Below are positions 45,752 to 55,217 of a stretch of 55,278 nt of DNA, piece by piece. The position numbers were made by a program, and so were the translations under genes. How positions within the stretch are numbered: position 1 is the first letter of the stretch; each line of letters begins with the position of its first letter. The notes under the pieces are model-generated. The model was not told where the DNA came from, did not search any database, and saw only the letters and a list, made by a program, of their open reading frames with translations. Origin of the DNA: Alphaproteobacteria bacterium (GTDB lineage: Bacteria; Pseudomonadota; Alphaproteobacteria; Rhodobacterales; Rhodobacteraceae); assembly GCA_030425395.1 (NCBI GenBank), contig JAUIAS010000021.1, positions 1 to 55,278 on the forward strand, given 5' to 3'.

Positions 45752-45786
45752 GTCGGCCCACTCCGCGTGGGGTAAGATGGGCCGAC
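45752..45786. other. Stem-loop between convergent glpK and carboxynorspermidine synthase genes
   Basis: GTCGGCCCA pairs with TGGGCCGAC (9 bp) around 17 nt, with an alternative inner stem CCCAC/GTGGG. It lies wholly between the two stops (45747 and 45794). There is no clear T-run on either side; it may still act as a terminator for both genes. Confidence 0.45.
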
Positions 45787-45793
45787 TGTGTGG

Positions 45794-47032
45794 TTATGCG
45801 TTCCAGGGACGGTCGCCGTTGGCGTCCTTGACGCGGGTGGGCAGGCCGATCCGGTCGAGGATGGTCAGGAACGGCTTGGGGTCCAGTTCTTCGACATTCA
45901 CCATGGTGCCGGTGTCCCACTCGCCCGTGGCGATCAGCATGGCCGCCGCGACGGGCGGCACACCTGCGGTATAGGAAATCCCCTGACTGCCGACTTCCTC
46001 GTAGGCTTCTTTGTGGTCGGCCACGTTATAGACGAACACTTCGACATCCTGCCCGTCTTTCACGCCCTTGACCACGTCACCGATGCAGGTCTTGCCTGTG
46101 TAGTTGGGGGCCAAAGAGGACGGATCAGGCAATACTGCCTTGACCACCTTGAGCGGCACCACTTCCAGACCTTCGGCGGTTTTCACCGGCTGTTCGCTCA
46201 GCAGACCGAGGTTCTTCAGCACGGTGAACACGTTGATATAGTGATCGCCAAAGCCCATCCAGAAACGCACATCCGCCTGCGGATAATTGGTGGCAAGGCT
46301 GTGCACCTCGTCATGTCCGGTCATGTAGGACTGTTGTTCACCGACCACGGGCAAATCCCAGACTTTGCCCACTTCGAACATGGTGTTGGACTGCCAGCCA
46401 CCATTCTGCCAGCTATAAACCGTGCCGGTAAATTCGCGAAAGTTGATTTCCGGGTCGAAATTCGTGGCAAAATACTTGCCGTGCGATCCGGCGTTGATAT
46501 CGACGATGTCGATGGACTTTACCTCGTCCATGTAGCCGTCGATGGCCAGACGGGCATAGGCGTTCACCACACCGGGATCAAACCCGACACCGAGAATCGC
46601 AGTCACGTTGGCGGCGGCGCAGCGGTCCCGGCGCTTCCACTCATAGTTGCCATACCACGGCGGATCTTCGCAGATCAGATCGGGTTCTTCGTGGATCGCG
46701 GTATCCATATAGGCCACGCCGGTTTCGATACAGGCTTCGAGAACCGGCATGTTCACAAAAGCCTGCGCCACGTTGATGACAATCTGCACACCGGTTTCGC
46801 GGATCAGAGCGGCCACTTCGGCGTTGTCGCGGGCATTCAACTGATGTGCTGAAAGACCACCCTCGGTTTTCATCGCCCCCTTGGCGCGAACGCTTTCGAT
46901 GATCGCGTTGCATTTGGAAAGCGTGCGGCTGGCAATATGGATATCCCCCAGTACATCGTTGTTCTGCGCGCATTTGTGCGCCACGACCTGAGCAACGCCA
47001 CCAGCGCCGATAATGAGAACGTTCTTTTTCAT
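45794..47032 (-). CDS. Carboxynorspermidine / carboxyspermidine synthase (saccharopine dehydrogenase family)
   Basis: 412 residues. Rossmann start KKNVLIIGAGGVAQVVAHKCAQ, then the family's AFVNMPVLEACIETGVAYMDTAIHE, GFDPGVVNAYARLA and DINAGSHGKYFATNFDPE stretches of carboxynorspermidine dehydrogenase (CASDH, once called Lys1-like). It condenses aspartate semialdehyde with a diamine using NADPH, giving carboxy(nor)spermidine. The decarboxylase partner lies immediately upstream on the same strand, 64 bp away. This is the standard Rhodobacterales route to spermidine, used instead of SpeD/SpeE. Confidence 0.92.
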   Translation of the reverse strand: MKKNVLIIGAGGVAQVVAHKCAQNNDVLGDIHIASRTLSKCNAIIESVRAKGAMKTEGGLSAHQLNARDNAEVAALIRETGVQIVINVAQAFVNMPVLEACIETGVAYMDTAIHEEPDLICEDPPWYGNYEWKRRDRCAAANVTAILGVGFDPGVVNAYARLAIDGYMDEVKSIDIVDINAGSHGKYFATNFDPEINFREFTGTVYSWQNGGWQSNTMFEVGKVWDLPVVGEQQSYMTGHDEVHSLATNYPQADVRFWMGFGDHYINVFTVLKNLGLLSEQPVKTAEGLEVVPLKVVKAVLPDPSSLAPNYTGKTCIGDVVKGVKDGQDVEVFVYNVADHKEAYEEVGSQGISYTAGVPPVAAAMLIATGEWDTGTMVNVEELDPKPFLTILDRIGLPTRVKDANGDRPWNA

Positions 47033-47096
47033 CTAACCTGCGAGACCTCCATTGGTATTCTGCAAAAGTTATGCGCCCCTTTGAGGCACCGGCTGT

Positions 47097-48194
47097 TCAA
47101 GACAAAGCCGCAGCGAAATCGTCATATCCAAAATCACGCACAAGGCGGAGTTCCCCGTCCGGCTCACGGATCGCGATGGCAGGCATCTTGACCCCGTTGA
47201 ACCAGTTTTTCTTGACCATGGTGTAACCGGCCGCATCCTGAATGCTGATCCTGTCCCCTGCCTTTAGGGGCCTATCAAACCGGAATTCGCCAAAGATGTC
47301 ACCGGCAAGACAGGATTTTCCGCAAATCATCCATTCTTCGGGCCCTTCGTTTGGCGTCACCTTGGCGTTTTCGCGATAGATCAGCAGGTCAAGCATATGC
47401 GCTTCGATCGAGCTGTCGACAATGGCGAGGTTCTTACCGTTATTGAGCGTATCCAGAACGCTCACCTCCAAAGTGGTGGAATTGGTAATCGCGGCTTCTC
47501 CGGGTTCAAGATAGACTTGCACGCCGTTTTCGCCCGCAAATTTCTTGAGCCGTTCCGCAAGCTTGTCCAGCGGATAGTCTTTGCCAGTGAAATGAATGCC
47601 GCCCCCCAGACTGATCCAGTCCATACGGCGGATCAGATGGCCGAAACGGTCCTGAATCAGATCGAGCATTTCAGCGAAACGGTCAAAATCGTCGTTTTCG
47701 CAGTTGTTGTGGAACATGAACCCGCTCACACGATCCAACACGGCCTCGATCGTGGCCGGATCATGCTCACCCAAGCGCGAAAACGGACGCGCCGGATCGG
47801 CCAGATCGAACGACGACGTTGACACACCGGGATTGACGCGCAACCCGCGCACATGCCCACGGCTGTCCGCATCAAAGCGGTCAAGCTGGCCAATCGAGTT
47901 GAAAATCACCTTGTCTGAATTCGCAAGAACGTCGTCCATCTCATGTGGTGCCCACGCCACGGAATAGGCATGGGTTTCACCTGGAAATTTTTCACGCCCC
48001 AATTTGCATTCAAAAAGCGACGATGACGTGGTTCCGTCCATATAGTCGCTCATCATGTCGAACACCGACCATGTCGCAAAACACTTGAGCGCAAGCAGCG
48101 CCTTCGCTCCGGACGTGTTGCGCAGCCATGCAATCTTTTCCATGTTGGGCAGCAGGCGCGCTTTGTCGATCAGGTAATAGGGCGTTTGCAGCAT
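47097..48194 (-). CDS. nspC: Carboxynorspermidine / carboxyspermidine decarboxylase
   Basis: 365 residues from ATG 48194; the ATG at 48200 touches AGGAGG directly, while this one has a 6-nt spacing. Alanine-racemase-fold PLP enzyme: the PLP lysine in LLALKCFATWSVF, the GGGIHFTGKDYP phosphate loop, LEPGEAAI, and the partner-subunit Cys region MICGKSCLAGDIFGE. It decarboxylates carboxy(nor)spermidine to (nor)spermidine. Forms one transcription unit with the synthase downstream. Confidence 0.94.
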   Translation of the reverse strand: MLQTPYYLIDKARLLPNMEKIAWLRNTSGAKALLALKCFATWSVFDMMSDYMDGTTSSSLFECKLGREKFPGETHAYSVAWAPHEMDDVLANSDKVIFNSIGQLDRFDADSRGHVRGLRVNPGVSTSSFDLADPARPFSRLGEHDPATIEAVLDRVSGFMFHNNCENDDFDRFAEMLDLIQDRFGHLIRRMDWISLGGGIHFTGKDYPLDKLAERLKKFAGENGVQVYLEPGEAAITNSTTLEVSVLDTLNNGKNLAIVDSSIEAHMLDLLIYRENAKVTPNEGPEEWMICGKSCLAGDIFGEFRFDRPLKAGDRISIQDAAGYTMVKKNWFNGVKMPAIAIREPDGELRLVRDFGYDDFAAALS

Positions 48195-48302
48195 CGTCAT
48201 CCTCCTTGGCGACACGTCACGGGGCGAACCCCCGCCGGAACCGCGCTCCTAAGTATGAACCATCCGCGTGACAAGTCAAAAATGCGCCACACGCCGCTGG
48301 GG

Positions 48303-50078
48303 TCAGAATGGGAAAAACACAGGGATAACCAGCACTGCGCAAATCGCAAACAGGATGTTCAGCGGCAGGCCCACCTTGATGAAATCGCGGAACCGGTAAC
48401 CACCCGCCCCGTAGACAAAGGTGTTGGTCTGGTATCCGATCGGGGTGGCAAAACTGGCCGAAGCGGCAAACATCACCGCCATGATGAACGGGCGTGGATC
48501 ATAGCCCAACTGCTGCGCCAGCGCGATGGCAATGGGGCCGATCAGAACCGCGACCGCGTTGTTGCTGATCATTTCGGTCATCACGTTTGTCAGCACATAC
48601 ACTGCCGCAAGGATCGCCAGCGGCCCAAGCCCCCCAACCGTTGCCACCATTGCGTCCACCACCAGCCGGGCAGCGCCTGTTGCCGCCATGCCCTGACTCA
48701 GGCCCAGCATCCCGAAGATCAGGAACAGAATGCGCCAATCAATGGCGTCAAAGGCCTCTTCGGGATCAACGCATCGCGTCATCATCACGATCACCGCCCC
48801 GATCAGGGCCAATCCAGCGATGGGCAACACGTTGAACGCGGCCAACGTCATGACACCCACCATCGTGGCCAGCGCCACAGGTGCCTTGGATCGGCGCATT
48901 GCACGTTGGCTGGGCGCGGTCAGGTTGATGATCCCGCCGTCATCCATCATGCGCTGAATGCCCTCGGGCGGCCCTTCGAGAAGCAGCGTATCGGCAAATT
49001 GCAGGCGGATATCCTGCACATTGTTGGAAATGTTCTGTTCGTGGCGATGCACCGCCATCAGATAAACACCGTATCTGCGGCGCAGTTTGAGTTCCTGAAC
49101 CGGGCGGCCCCGCAAATGGGAGTTGGGACCGACGCCCGCCTCCATTGTGATGGTCTGATCGGCGGTAACCGGTTCGAAACCGCTGTCGCCCATGTCGCGA
49201 AACTCGATCTCACCGTTTTCCTTCAGTCCCAGAATTTCACCGGTATCAGTCTTGATAACGACGCGGTCACCCGCTTCGAGAACCAGATCGTTCAGCTTGC
49301 GCCGCATCGACACTTCGCCCCGGATCACGTCCAGAATGCGTGATCCGCCGCTGCTGACAGGCAGTTCTTTCAAGGTCTTGCCGATGTAGCGTGACCCGTT
49401 GGGGATCAGCAGGCGAGCCATGAACCGGCGCTTGGTCTCCTGCCCCAGAACCGAAGACAGCGACGCGCGATCCGGCAACAAATAGCGCCCGGCAAAGACC
49501 ATGTAGAGCATCCCCACCGTGGCAAAAATCAATGCCGGAGCAGTCATTTCGAACATCGACAAAGGCACCTGACCGGCATCGCGGGCGACGCCGCTCATCA
49601 GGATATTGGTAGATGTGCCGACAAGGGTCAGCGTGCCTCCAAAGATCGCCGAAAACGAAAGCGGGATCAAAAGCCGCGAAGGCGCTACGCCAATAGACGC
49701 GGCAACCGATATCATGATCGGCGTCATCAGGATGACAACCGGCGTGTTGTTCATGAACGCCGACGCCCCCATAGCGCCAACCATCATCAACAGGATGGTG
49801 CGCAGGTAGGAACCGCGCGCCTGTTTCTTGAGGTACGCGCCCAGAATTTCCAGCACCCCCGTCCGTTCAAGCGCCGCCGAAATGATGAACATCATTGCAA
49901 TGGTGATTGGCGCTGACGAACTGAACCCCAGCAAGAAATCCGACGTGTCGATGATCCCCGTCGCGACCAACGCGGCAGACGCGCCCAGCGCCGTTACCTC
50001 GGGCGGGTAAATCTCGCGAAAGAAGCTGATGAAAACCAGCCCCAGGAGCGCCAGAACGAAAATTTGCTCAAGGGTCAT
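48303..50078 (-). CDS. SLC13-type anion permease with two TrkA-C domains
   Basis: 591 residues: twelve or so membrane helices in two halves, with paired SNT-like motifs (AFMNNTPVVILMTP and MISNNAVAVLIGP), separated by a cytoplasmic insert (residues ~205-380) bearing two TrkA-C/RCK_C-type domains. This arrangement is that of SLC13/DASS-related YbhI/SdcS relatives that carry sulfate, dicarboxylates or similar anions with sodium. Substrate not readable. It lies alone, with spacing of ~110 bp to each neighbour. Confidence 0.88.
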   Translation of the reverse strand: MTLEQIFVLALLGLVFISFFREIYPPEVTALGASAALVATGIIDTSDFLLGFSSSAPITIAMMFIISAALERTGVLEILGAYLKKQARGSYLRTILLMMVGAMGASAFMNNTPVVILMTPIMISVAASIGVAPSRLLIPLSFSAIFGGTLTLVGTSTNILMSGVARDAGQVPLSMFEMTAPALIFATVGMLYMVFAGRYLLPDRASLSSVLGQETKRRFMARLLIPNGSRYIGKTLKELPVSSGGSRILDVIRGEVSMRRKLNDLVLEAGDRVVIKTDTGEILGLKENGEIEFRDMGDSGFEPVTADQTITMEAGVGPNSHLRGRPVQELKLRRRYGVYLMAVHRHEQNISNNVQDIRLQFADTLLLEGPPEGIQRMMDDGGIINLTAPSQRAMRRSKAPVALATMVGVMTLAAFNVLPIAGLALIGAVIVMMTRCVDPEEAFDAIDWRILFLIFGMLGLSQGMAATGAARLVVDAMVATVGGLGPLAILAAVYVLTNVMTEMISNNAVAVLIGPIAIALAQQLGYDPRPFIMAVMFAASASFATPIGYQTNTFVYGAGGYRFRDFIKVGLPLNILFAICAVLVIPVFFPF

Positions 50079-50201
50079 CTAGATGCGTCCGCCCTGTGTT
50101 CTGTCGTTTTGACTAAACGACGGTTCCGGCGGCAAGTTCAATGCGGAAATGATCGGCAGGACAGGTATGCGATATGATTGACGCGCGAAACGATGGCGCA
50201 C

Positions 50202-51029
50202 TCAGACCCGCCAGTTCAGCAGGCGGCGTTCAAGCATCGCGATGGCACCGGATGTCAGAACCCCCAGAAGCGACAGGATCACGACCCCGGCAAACAACCG
50301 TTCCAGATCATAAAGCGACCCCGCCTCAAGGATATAGGCCCCGATCCCGTATTGCGCGCCCAACATTTCCGCGGCGACCAACAGGATAATCGCAATGGCC
50401 AGACTGATGCGAAGCCCCGACAGAATGCCCGGCATTGCCCCCGGCAACACAATTTTGCGCACGATTGAGAGCCACGACAAACCAAAGCTTTGCCCCATGC
50501 GGATCAGGGAGCGATCCACGTTGTCCACCGCACCATAGGTCGCCACCACAGTGGGCGTGAAGGTGCCAAAGGCGATCAGAGCGTATTTTGATCCTTCATC
50601 AATGCCGAACCAGATCACAAACAGCGGCAACAAGGCGATCTTGGGAATAGGAAAGATCGCGGCCACCAGCGGCACCAGACCCGCCCGCACATAGGAAAAC
50701 AGGGCAATAACGATGCCGGTCAGGATTCCCAGGCTCACGCCCAATGCGGCACCGACCGCAAGCCTGGTCAGCGATGGCGCAAGATGTTTGAACAGCAGAC
50801 CTGACGCCCAAAGCTCTTGAAAGGTGATCAGCACGTCAGACGGTTTGGGCAAAGTCAGTGACGAGATAAAGCCCGACTGTGTTCCCCATTCCGCAAAGGC
50901 AATCAGAAACACAAACACCGCCACACCGACCCAGCGCCGAGACCGTGGCGCAAAGCCACCACCGCGGAACCGGATCTCGATGGGTTGCGATTGTGGCGCT
51001 TGGCTGTGGTGCGTCGTCGTTTCAGACAT
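50202..51029 (-). CDS. ABC transporter permease, SsuC/TauC type
   Basis: 275 residues from ATG 51029 (MSETTTHHSQAP). One leading helix plus five more membrane helices and the EAA loop (GQSFGLSWLSIVRKIVLPGAMPGILSGLRIS). It is the channel of a nitrate/sulfonate/taurine-type importer. Its start overlaps the end of the ATPase gene by 8 nt. Third structural gene of the GntR-SBP-ATPase-permease unit. Confidence 0.9.
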   Translation of the reverse strand: MSETTTHHSQAPQSQPIEIRFRGGGFAPRSRRWVGVAVFVFLIAFAEWGTQSGFISSLTLPKPSDVLITFQELWASGLLFKHLAPSLTRLAVGAALGVSLGILTGIVIALFSYVRAGLVPLVAAIFPIPKIALLPLFVIWFGIDEGSKYALIAFGTFTPTVVATYGAVDNVDRSLIRMGQSFGLSWLSIVRKIVLPGAMPGILSGLRISLAIAIILLVAAEMLGAQYGIGAYILEAGSLYDLERLFAGVVILSLLGVLTSGAIAMLERRLLNWRV

Positions 51030-51789
51030 CCAGAAGTTCCTCATCGGCGGCGCGTGCCTCTTCGCGCATCAGCGCCCAGAGATGGCGCTGAATCACGTCC
51101 AGATCAGGATCCGCATACCCCCGATCAGCCAGCGGCTTATCAACATCGACGATTTCACAGATCCGCCCCGGACGCCGCGACAGAACCACGATCCGGTGAC
51201 CGAGGCGCACCGCTTCTGCAAGGTTATGAGTCACATAGACAGCGGTGAAAGGCTGACGCGTCCAAAGAGCGATCAAATCATCCATCAGCAATTCGCGGGT
51301 TTGCGAATCCAGAGCGGAAAGCGGCTCGTCCATCAGCATAACGGCTGGCTTTACCGCCAGCGCACGGGCGATGGCGACGCGCTGCTTCATCCCGCCAGAT
51401 AGCTGTTTGGGCAGCGCATGTGAGAAATCCGACAACTTGGTCCGTGCCAGAACATCGTCGATGATCTGGCGCGCGTTCTCTCCGCGAATGCCATGATCTT
51501 CCAGAACCAGCGAAATGTTCCCGCGCACAGTGCGCCATGGCAGCAGGGCAAAATCCTGAAAGATAAACGTCAAAGGGTTCAGACACCCCTGTGGCGGCTG
51601 GCCCATCTGAAGAACCCGTCCCGCTTCGGGGCGCTCCAACCCGCCGATAAACCGCAACAGCGTCGATTTTCCACAGCCGGAAGGCCCGACAAGGCACACG
51701 ATGCGGCCCGAGGGAATATCAAGGTCGATCCCATCAAGAACCCTGTTGTCGCCATAGCTGTGGCTGACGCCCTCCAGGCGAATATCCAT
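51022..51789 (-). CDS. ABC transporter ATPase, SsuB/TauB type
   Basis: 255 residues, one ATPase domain: Walker A GPSGCGKST, signature LSGGMKQRVAIARAL, Walker B VMLMDEPLSALD, switch His in YVTHNLAEAVRL. Such subunits drive aliphatic sulfonate, nitrate or pyrimidine-precursor importers. Follows the binding-protein gene by 55 bp and overlaps the permease gene by 8 nt. Confidence 0.93.
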   Translation of the reverse strand: MDIRLEGVSHSYGDNRVLDGIDLDIPSGRIVCLVGPSGCGKSTLLRFIGGLERPEAGRVLQMGQPPQGCLNPLTFIFQDFALLPWRTVRGNISLVLEDHGIRGENARQIIDDVLARTKLSDFSHALPKQLSGGMKQRVAIARALAVKPAVMLMDEPLSALDSQTRELLMDDLIALWTRQPFTAVYVTHNLAEAVRLGHRIVVLSRRPGRICEIVDVDKPLADRGYADPDLDVIQRHLWALMREEARAADEELLDV

Positions 51790-51844
51790 TCCGTGTCTCC
51801 GTCAGGGTTATGGCGGCGGAGAGTTCCGCCGCCAGTCCGGTCAA

Positions 51845-52864
51845 TTAGCTGCCGATCGTTTCGACATAGCTGGTGTCGAGCAGCGTATCGAGCGTGATCG
51901 ACGCGTCCACCAGCCCTTCGGACTGGAACCAGGATAGCTGATCGGCCACCGAGGCCACGTTCAACGCAGCACCAGCATTCAGCCGCATGGATCCGTTGAT
52001 GATCGAGGGTGCCGCCTTTTCGCGGGGACGGTCGGTGTAGACAAACTTGTGGATCAGATCGACCATCTCGTTCATTGCGTCGTCACCTGCCGCGCGATCC
52101 ACCATCGCTGCGTTGTAGTCTGCCACACCCATGCTGAACCCCTTGAGGAACCCTTCGGTCATGGCACGATCACCTTCTGCATTTTTTGCCGAGGTAAAGA
52201 CCGTTGTGACCTGATAGTTCGGCAGGTAATCCGCGACATTGCCGATAATATGCACCGCACCAGACCCGGAAAGCGGCTTGGCAATATGTGGCACGATTGA
52301 CCAAGCGTCGATCTGGCCCGATTTCAGCGCACCGATGATCGCTCCGACCTTCTGAAGCGGGACGAATTCGGGCTTTACCCCTTCTGCGGCGGCAATCTTG
52401 GTGCCCATATAGTGAAAGGACGAACCCGCAGTCGTCATGCCAAAGCGTTTGCCGTCCAGACCTGCCACGCTGGTCAAACCAGCCTTGAAGGCCGCGTCGG
52501 AGGCAAGAACCTTTTGGCCGTCGATTCCCGGCTCTTCGCTCAATGCACCGCCGATGACCTTGACCGCGCCCTTGTCGGCAAGCGAAACCAGACCGCCCGA
52601 GATCGCGGTAACGCCAAAGTCTACATCTCCGCTGGCGATGGCGACTGCCATGGGTTGCGCAGCCTGAAAGAACTTGAGCTCAACATCAAGCCCTGCATCC
52701 GCGAAATAGCCACGCTCATGGGCGACAAAGCTGCCCGAATGGCTGGTGAATGGCAGAGCGCCCACAACGATCTTGCGGTTTTGCGCCAATGCTGGCGTGG
52801 CCAGCCCCGTTGCTGCCGCTGCCCCGATCAGGCCCAGTGTTTGCCGTCTGTTAAAAGTGACCAT
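51845..52864 (-). CDS. Periplasmic binding protein, NMT1/SsuA-like
   Basis: 339 residues, with GGGAGGAA before the ATG. The N-terminus carries NRRQTLGLIGAAAATGLATPALAQ, a Tat-like or Sec signal peptide with twin Arg. The mature part has the NMT1/SsuA two-lobe pattern: VVGALPFTSHSGSFVAHERGYFADAGLDVEL, a GDVDFGV pocket stretch and the GLDGKRFGMTTAGSS motif. It could bind a sulfonate, a thiamine precursor or another small organic acid; the ligand is not readable. Heads a transporter unit controlled by the GntR gene upstream. Confidence 0.88.
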   Translation of the reverse strand: MVTFNRRQTLGLIGAAAATGLATPALAQNRKIVVGALPFTSHSGSFVAHERGYFADAGLDVELKFFQAAQPMAVAIASGDVDFGVTAISGGLVSLADKGAVKVIGGALSEEPGIDGQKVLASDAAFKAGLTSVAGLDGKRFGMTTAGSSFHYMGTKIAAAEGVKPEFVPLQKVGAIIGALKSGQIDAWSIVPHIAKPLSGSGAVHIIGNVADYLPNYQVTTVFTSAKNAEGDRAMTEGFLKGFSMGVADYNAAMVDRAAGDDAMNEMVDLIHKFVYTDRPREKAAPSIINGSMRLNAGAALNVASVADQLSWFQSEGLVDASITLDTLLDTSYVETIGS

Positions 52865-52902
52865 GGTTTCCTCCCTTTGGTGTGTTTATCTTTTGCGTTT
52901 TG

Positions 52903-53565
52903 TCATTCGATGTCCGCACGAATGTCTTGCTCCAGCGCCTCCAGAGCCGCAGCCGTGTCACGCGCGATGATGGCGGCCTTGATGCCGGTATGCCGCGTGC
53001 CGCGCGCGTCAAAGTCGATGCGGCCCTCGCGCAAGCGCGCCAGACGAAAACGGCGCGACTGATCAAAGAAGCGCCCGGCCATTTCGATCAGGCGCGGCGA
53101 CTGGCAAGCCGAAATCAAGGAGGCCGAAAAGGTCCGGCATGCCTCGTCCCATTGCAGCGCCGTCACATCGTCGGGCTGGCGTAGCACCTCGGCATCGGCA
53201 TGGGCCAGACGGTGATGCGCCGCAATCACGGCGGCTTCCCAATCCACACCGCCAAACTCCAGTGACCGCGAAAGGCCAATGCGTTCTATTTCGATCCGCA
53301 TCAACAGAATGTCCTGCAAATCTTCGTTGGTCGCCGATGTTACCCGAAATCCGCGCTGGTTCGTGGCCTCAACAAGCCCTTCGGTGGCCAGAATGCGCAG
53401 TGTTTCACGCATCGAATGGTTGGAGCCTCCATACCGCTGGCGCAGTGCGTCGATCCGCAGCTTTTCGTCAGGGCGCAACGCCCCGAACGCAATATCCCGC
53501 CGCAACGCCGACGCCAGCATCGCGACAACCGTGTCATCTTCTGAAGATCGTTTGGCAAAGAGCAT
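52903..53565 (-). CDS. GntR/FadR-type transcriptional regulator
   Basis: 220 residues from ATG 53565. The winged helix (residues ~10-75: LASALRRDIAFGALRPDEKLRIDALRQRYGGSNHSMRETLRILATEGLVEATNQRGFRVTS in parts) is followed by an FCD ligand-binding domain (~85-215). Of the usual FCD metal ligands I see only one clear His (in RHTGIKAAI); the first-helix position has FSASL where a His is common, and the last helix lacks its His. Lies 38 bp before the binding-protein gene and probably controls the transporter. The upstream 570 bp hold no other gene. Confidence 0.85.
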   Translation of the reverse strand: MLFAKRSSEDDTVVAMLASALRRDIAFGALRPDEKLRIDALRQRYGGSNHSMRETLRILATEGLVEATNQRGFRVTSATNEDLQDILLMRIEIERIGLSRSLEFGGVDWEAAVIAAHHRLAHADAEVLRQPDDVTALQWDEACRTFSASLISACQSPRLIEMAGRFFDQSRRFRLARLREGRIDFDARGTRHTGIKAAIIARDTAAALEALEQDIRADIE

Positions 53566-54136
53566 TTCAGCGCCCCAAATCAAAAGTGTTGGATATTTTT
53601 GACCCAGAGATCGCCAACCTGTCAAGACGCCCTGCACCGGCTGTCCCCTCAGGCAAAAGGCACCTCTCTACCGAACGGCAATGAATATCAGAATCTGCCC
53701 TGATAATTCGCCCAACACAAAAGCCTCGCCAAAAAGCCCGATGATTGGACCAGAAAGAGGTTTCCTGAATGACACCTTTGCGCAGGCATGCACTCGCCCT
53801 CGAATGCAAACCGGGAGATGTCCCATATTTTCGATGGTGGCACGCGGTGTAACGTGCCGCCAACCGATCTGTTGGAAACCAAATCCAGAGCAGGGAAATC
53901 ACACGCCTGACACCCGTGAAGAGGGTCAGGCGTTCTCATCCAAGCTGAATATTTTATGGCGAATGTCGATGCTGGCATAGTTATGCCACGCCAGTTTCGG
54001 CCACCCCAATAACATTATATTATTCAATAACTTAACTCACATCTAAAACTGCACGTCTAAAAACGGCGGCTGCCATTGCCAAGTAGTCGGGGTAAGTTTT
54101 GCCATTATTCTCAGGGGATCTCGGTCAATTATGCAT
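53566..54136. other. AT-richer intergenic stretch without a supported gene
   Basis: Reading frames of ~100 codons on both strands around 53680-53980 have no ribosome-binding site, no family resemblance and a shape unlike neighbouring genes, so I call none. It holds a hairpin (CGCCTGA/TCAGGCG, 53904-53932, with an inner CCC/GGG), a near-perfect palindrome TGGCATA-GT-TATGCCA (53973-53988), and an AT-rich patch at 54005-54060. The composition change toward the right end agrees with the mobile-element features next to it. Confidence 0.45.
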
Positions 54137-54163
54137 AAAAAAAAAGCCGCCCCGAAGGGCGGC
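54137..54163 (-). terminator. Rho-independent terminator of the TniQ-like gene
   Basis: Read on the minus strand: GCCGCCC paired with GGGCGGC around a TTCG loop, followed by nine T residues (54145-54137). It lies 26 bp after the stop of the TniQ-like gene. A textbook intrinsic terminator. Confidence 0.93.
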
Positions 54164-54189
54164 CTGTAAGTCATCTTTAGAAATGGTGG

Positions 54190-55194
54190 TTATAGATCAG
54201 CGCGACGGAAAACCTTCGCTCTCAAAATATACCGTTCCATAATCGGCTGGACACCCAGCTTACTCAGTTTGACGGAAACCGATTTCGTACTGGTGCCTGC
54301 GTTATCGGCAAGCTCTTGAAGAGTGACATATTTCAAACAAAACTTGTCCACGTCCTCTTTTGCGTAACAATACCGGATCGTACCCCGGGCGTTGGCGACT
54401 TTTATCCCTTTGAGAAACGGTTGCCCGTCCAGATCAGTTTTCGTTCGTAGATGGTCAATTGCCAGCAGCTGTAGCCCCAATTGGTCTGCCACCTCCATGG
54501 CAGTCATGCCCTTCTCGGAAATCACCTCTTGCGCAGCAGGCCGGATTTCCTCCGGGCAAACGAAAACCGAGCGGAACCGCAATTCTTCACAGCCGGTTTC
54601 GACGGTGGCGAGCCGTCCGTCCAAAACAAGCCGAACGATGTCTGCGACGGGCACCCGAGCAATTTCCGAGGCATCGATGGTATTTACCATGCCTGCGCTC
54701 GGCTCCTGCACAGGCTTGCCGGCAGCACGAAAGCGAACCAGAAAATCATCAAGGTCATCGTTCGCGACATTCGTCATCACTCCAGACTTGATGGACGGAT
54801 CGTTCGACAGCTTCTTCAGGATCCCAGTTCTGACCATCATTTGCGCCTGTGTACGGTTGCAGTTCAAGTAATCTGGAATCGATTTCGTCGGCGTGGAGTT
54901 ATTGATCCTGTGGGCAAGCGCTTCACCTTCAACAGCATCAAAGGTCCGTCTGGTTTCGATCTGCTCCGGATCCCCTTCCGCGATCACCCCGGCTTGGATC
55001 AGCGCCCTGTTCAGCGTCATTTGGTGGATACCGCTAACTTTGGACAGGCTCGCCACGGTATGGCGCTTCCGATCTGCTACTTTGCCATCCAACAATTCCG
55101 AGCCGGGCTGAACAGGCAAGTGCTCGATGATAAAGTCCCGAACAACATCCTTAGGCTCAGGACCCATTGATTTCGGAGCAGCGGCGTGATTCAC
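54190..55194 (-). pseudogene. TniQ-like protein, probably 5'-truncated
   Basis: 334 codons from a GTG at 55194. The sequence is a chain of helix-turn-helix-like units (HTVASLSKVSGIHQMTLNRALIQAGVI; SIPDYLNCNRTQAQMMVRTGIL; TLQELADNAGTSTKSVSVKLSKLGV), with VVRDFIIEHLPVQPGSELLDG near the start. This resembles, from memory, the part following the zinc-finger TniQ domain in stand-alone Rhodobacterales TniQ proteins, which begin with a TniQ domain of ~150 residues; that domain is absent here. The first ~10 codons abut the IS5-type element at 55218, so the element probably cut off the 5' part. Intrinsic terminator at 54137. Confidence 0.5.
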
Positions 55195-55217
55195 GGTTCG
55201 AAAAACGAGCTGTGAAC

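Noticed and set aside
45788-46852. 354-codon open frame antisense to the carboxynorspermidine synthase gene
   Set aside because: Same reason: complement of a well-recognised gene, with His/Asp-rich nonsense composition.
48186-49343. 385-codon open frame antisense to the SLC13 permease gene
   Set aside because: His- and Arg-rich product typical of a reverse-strand shadow; the permease on the other strand is clear.
53681-53980. Two ~100-codon frames on opposite strands in the right intergenic region
   Set aside because: No ribosome site, no family, and they overlap each other almost completely.
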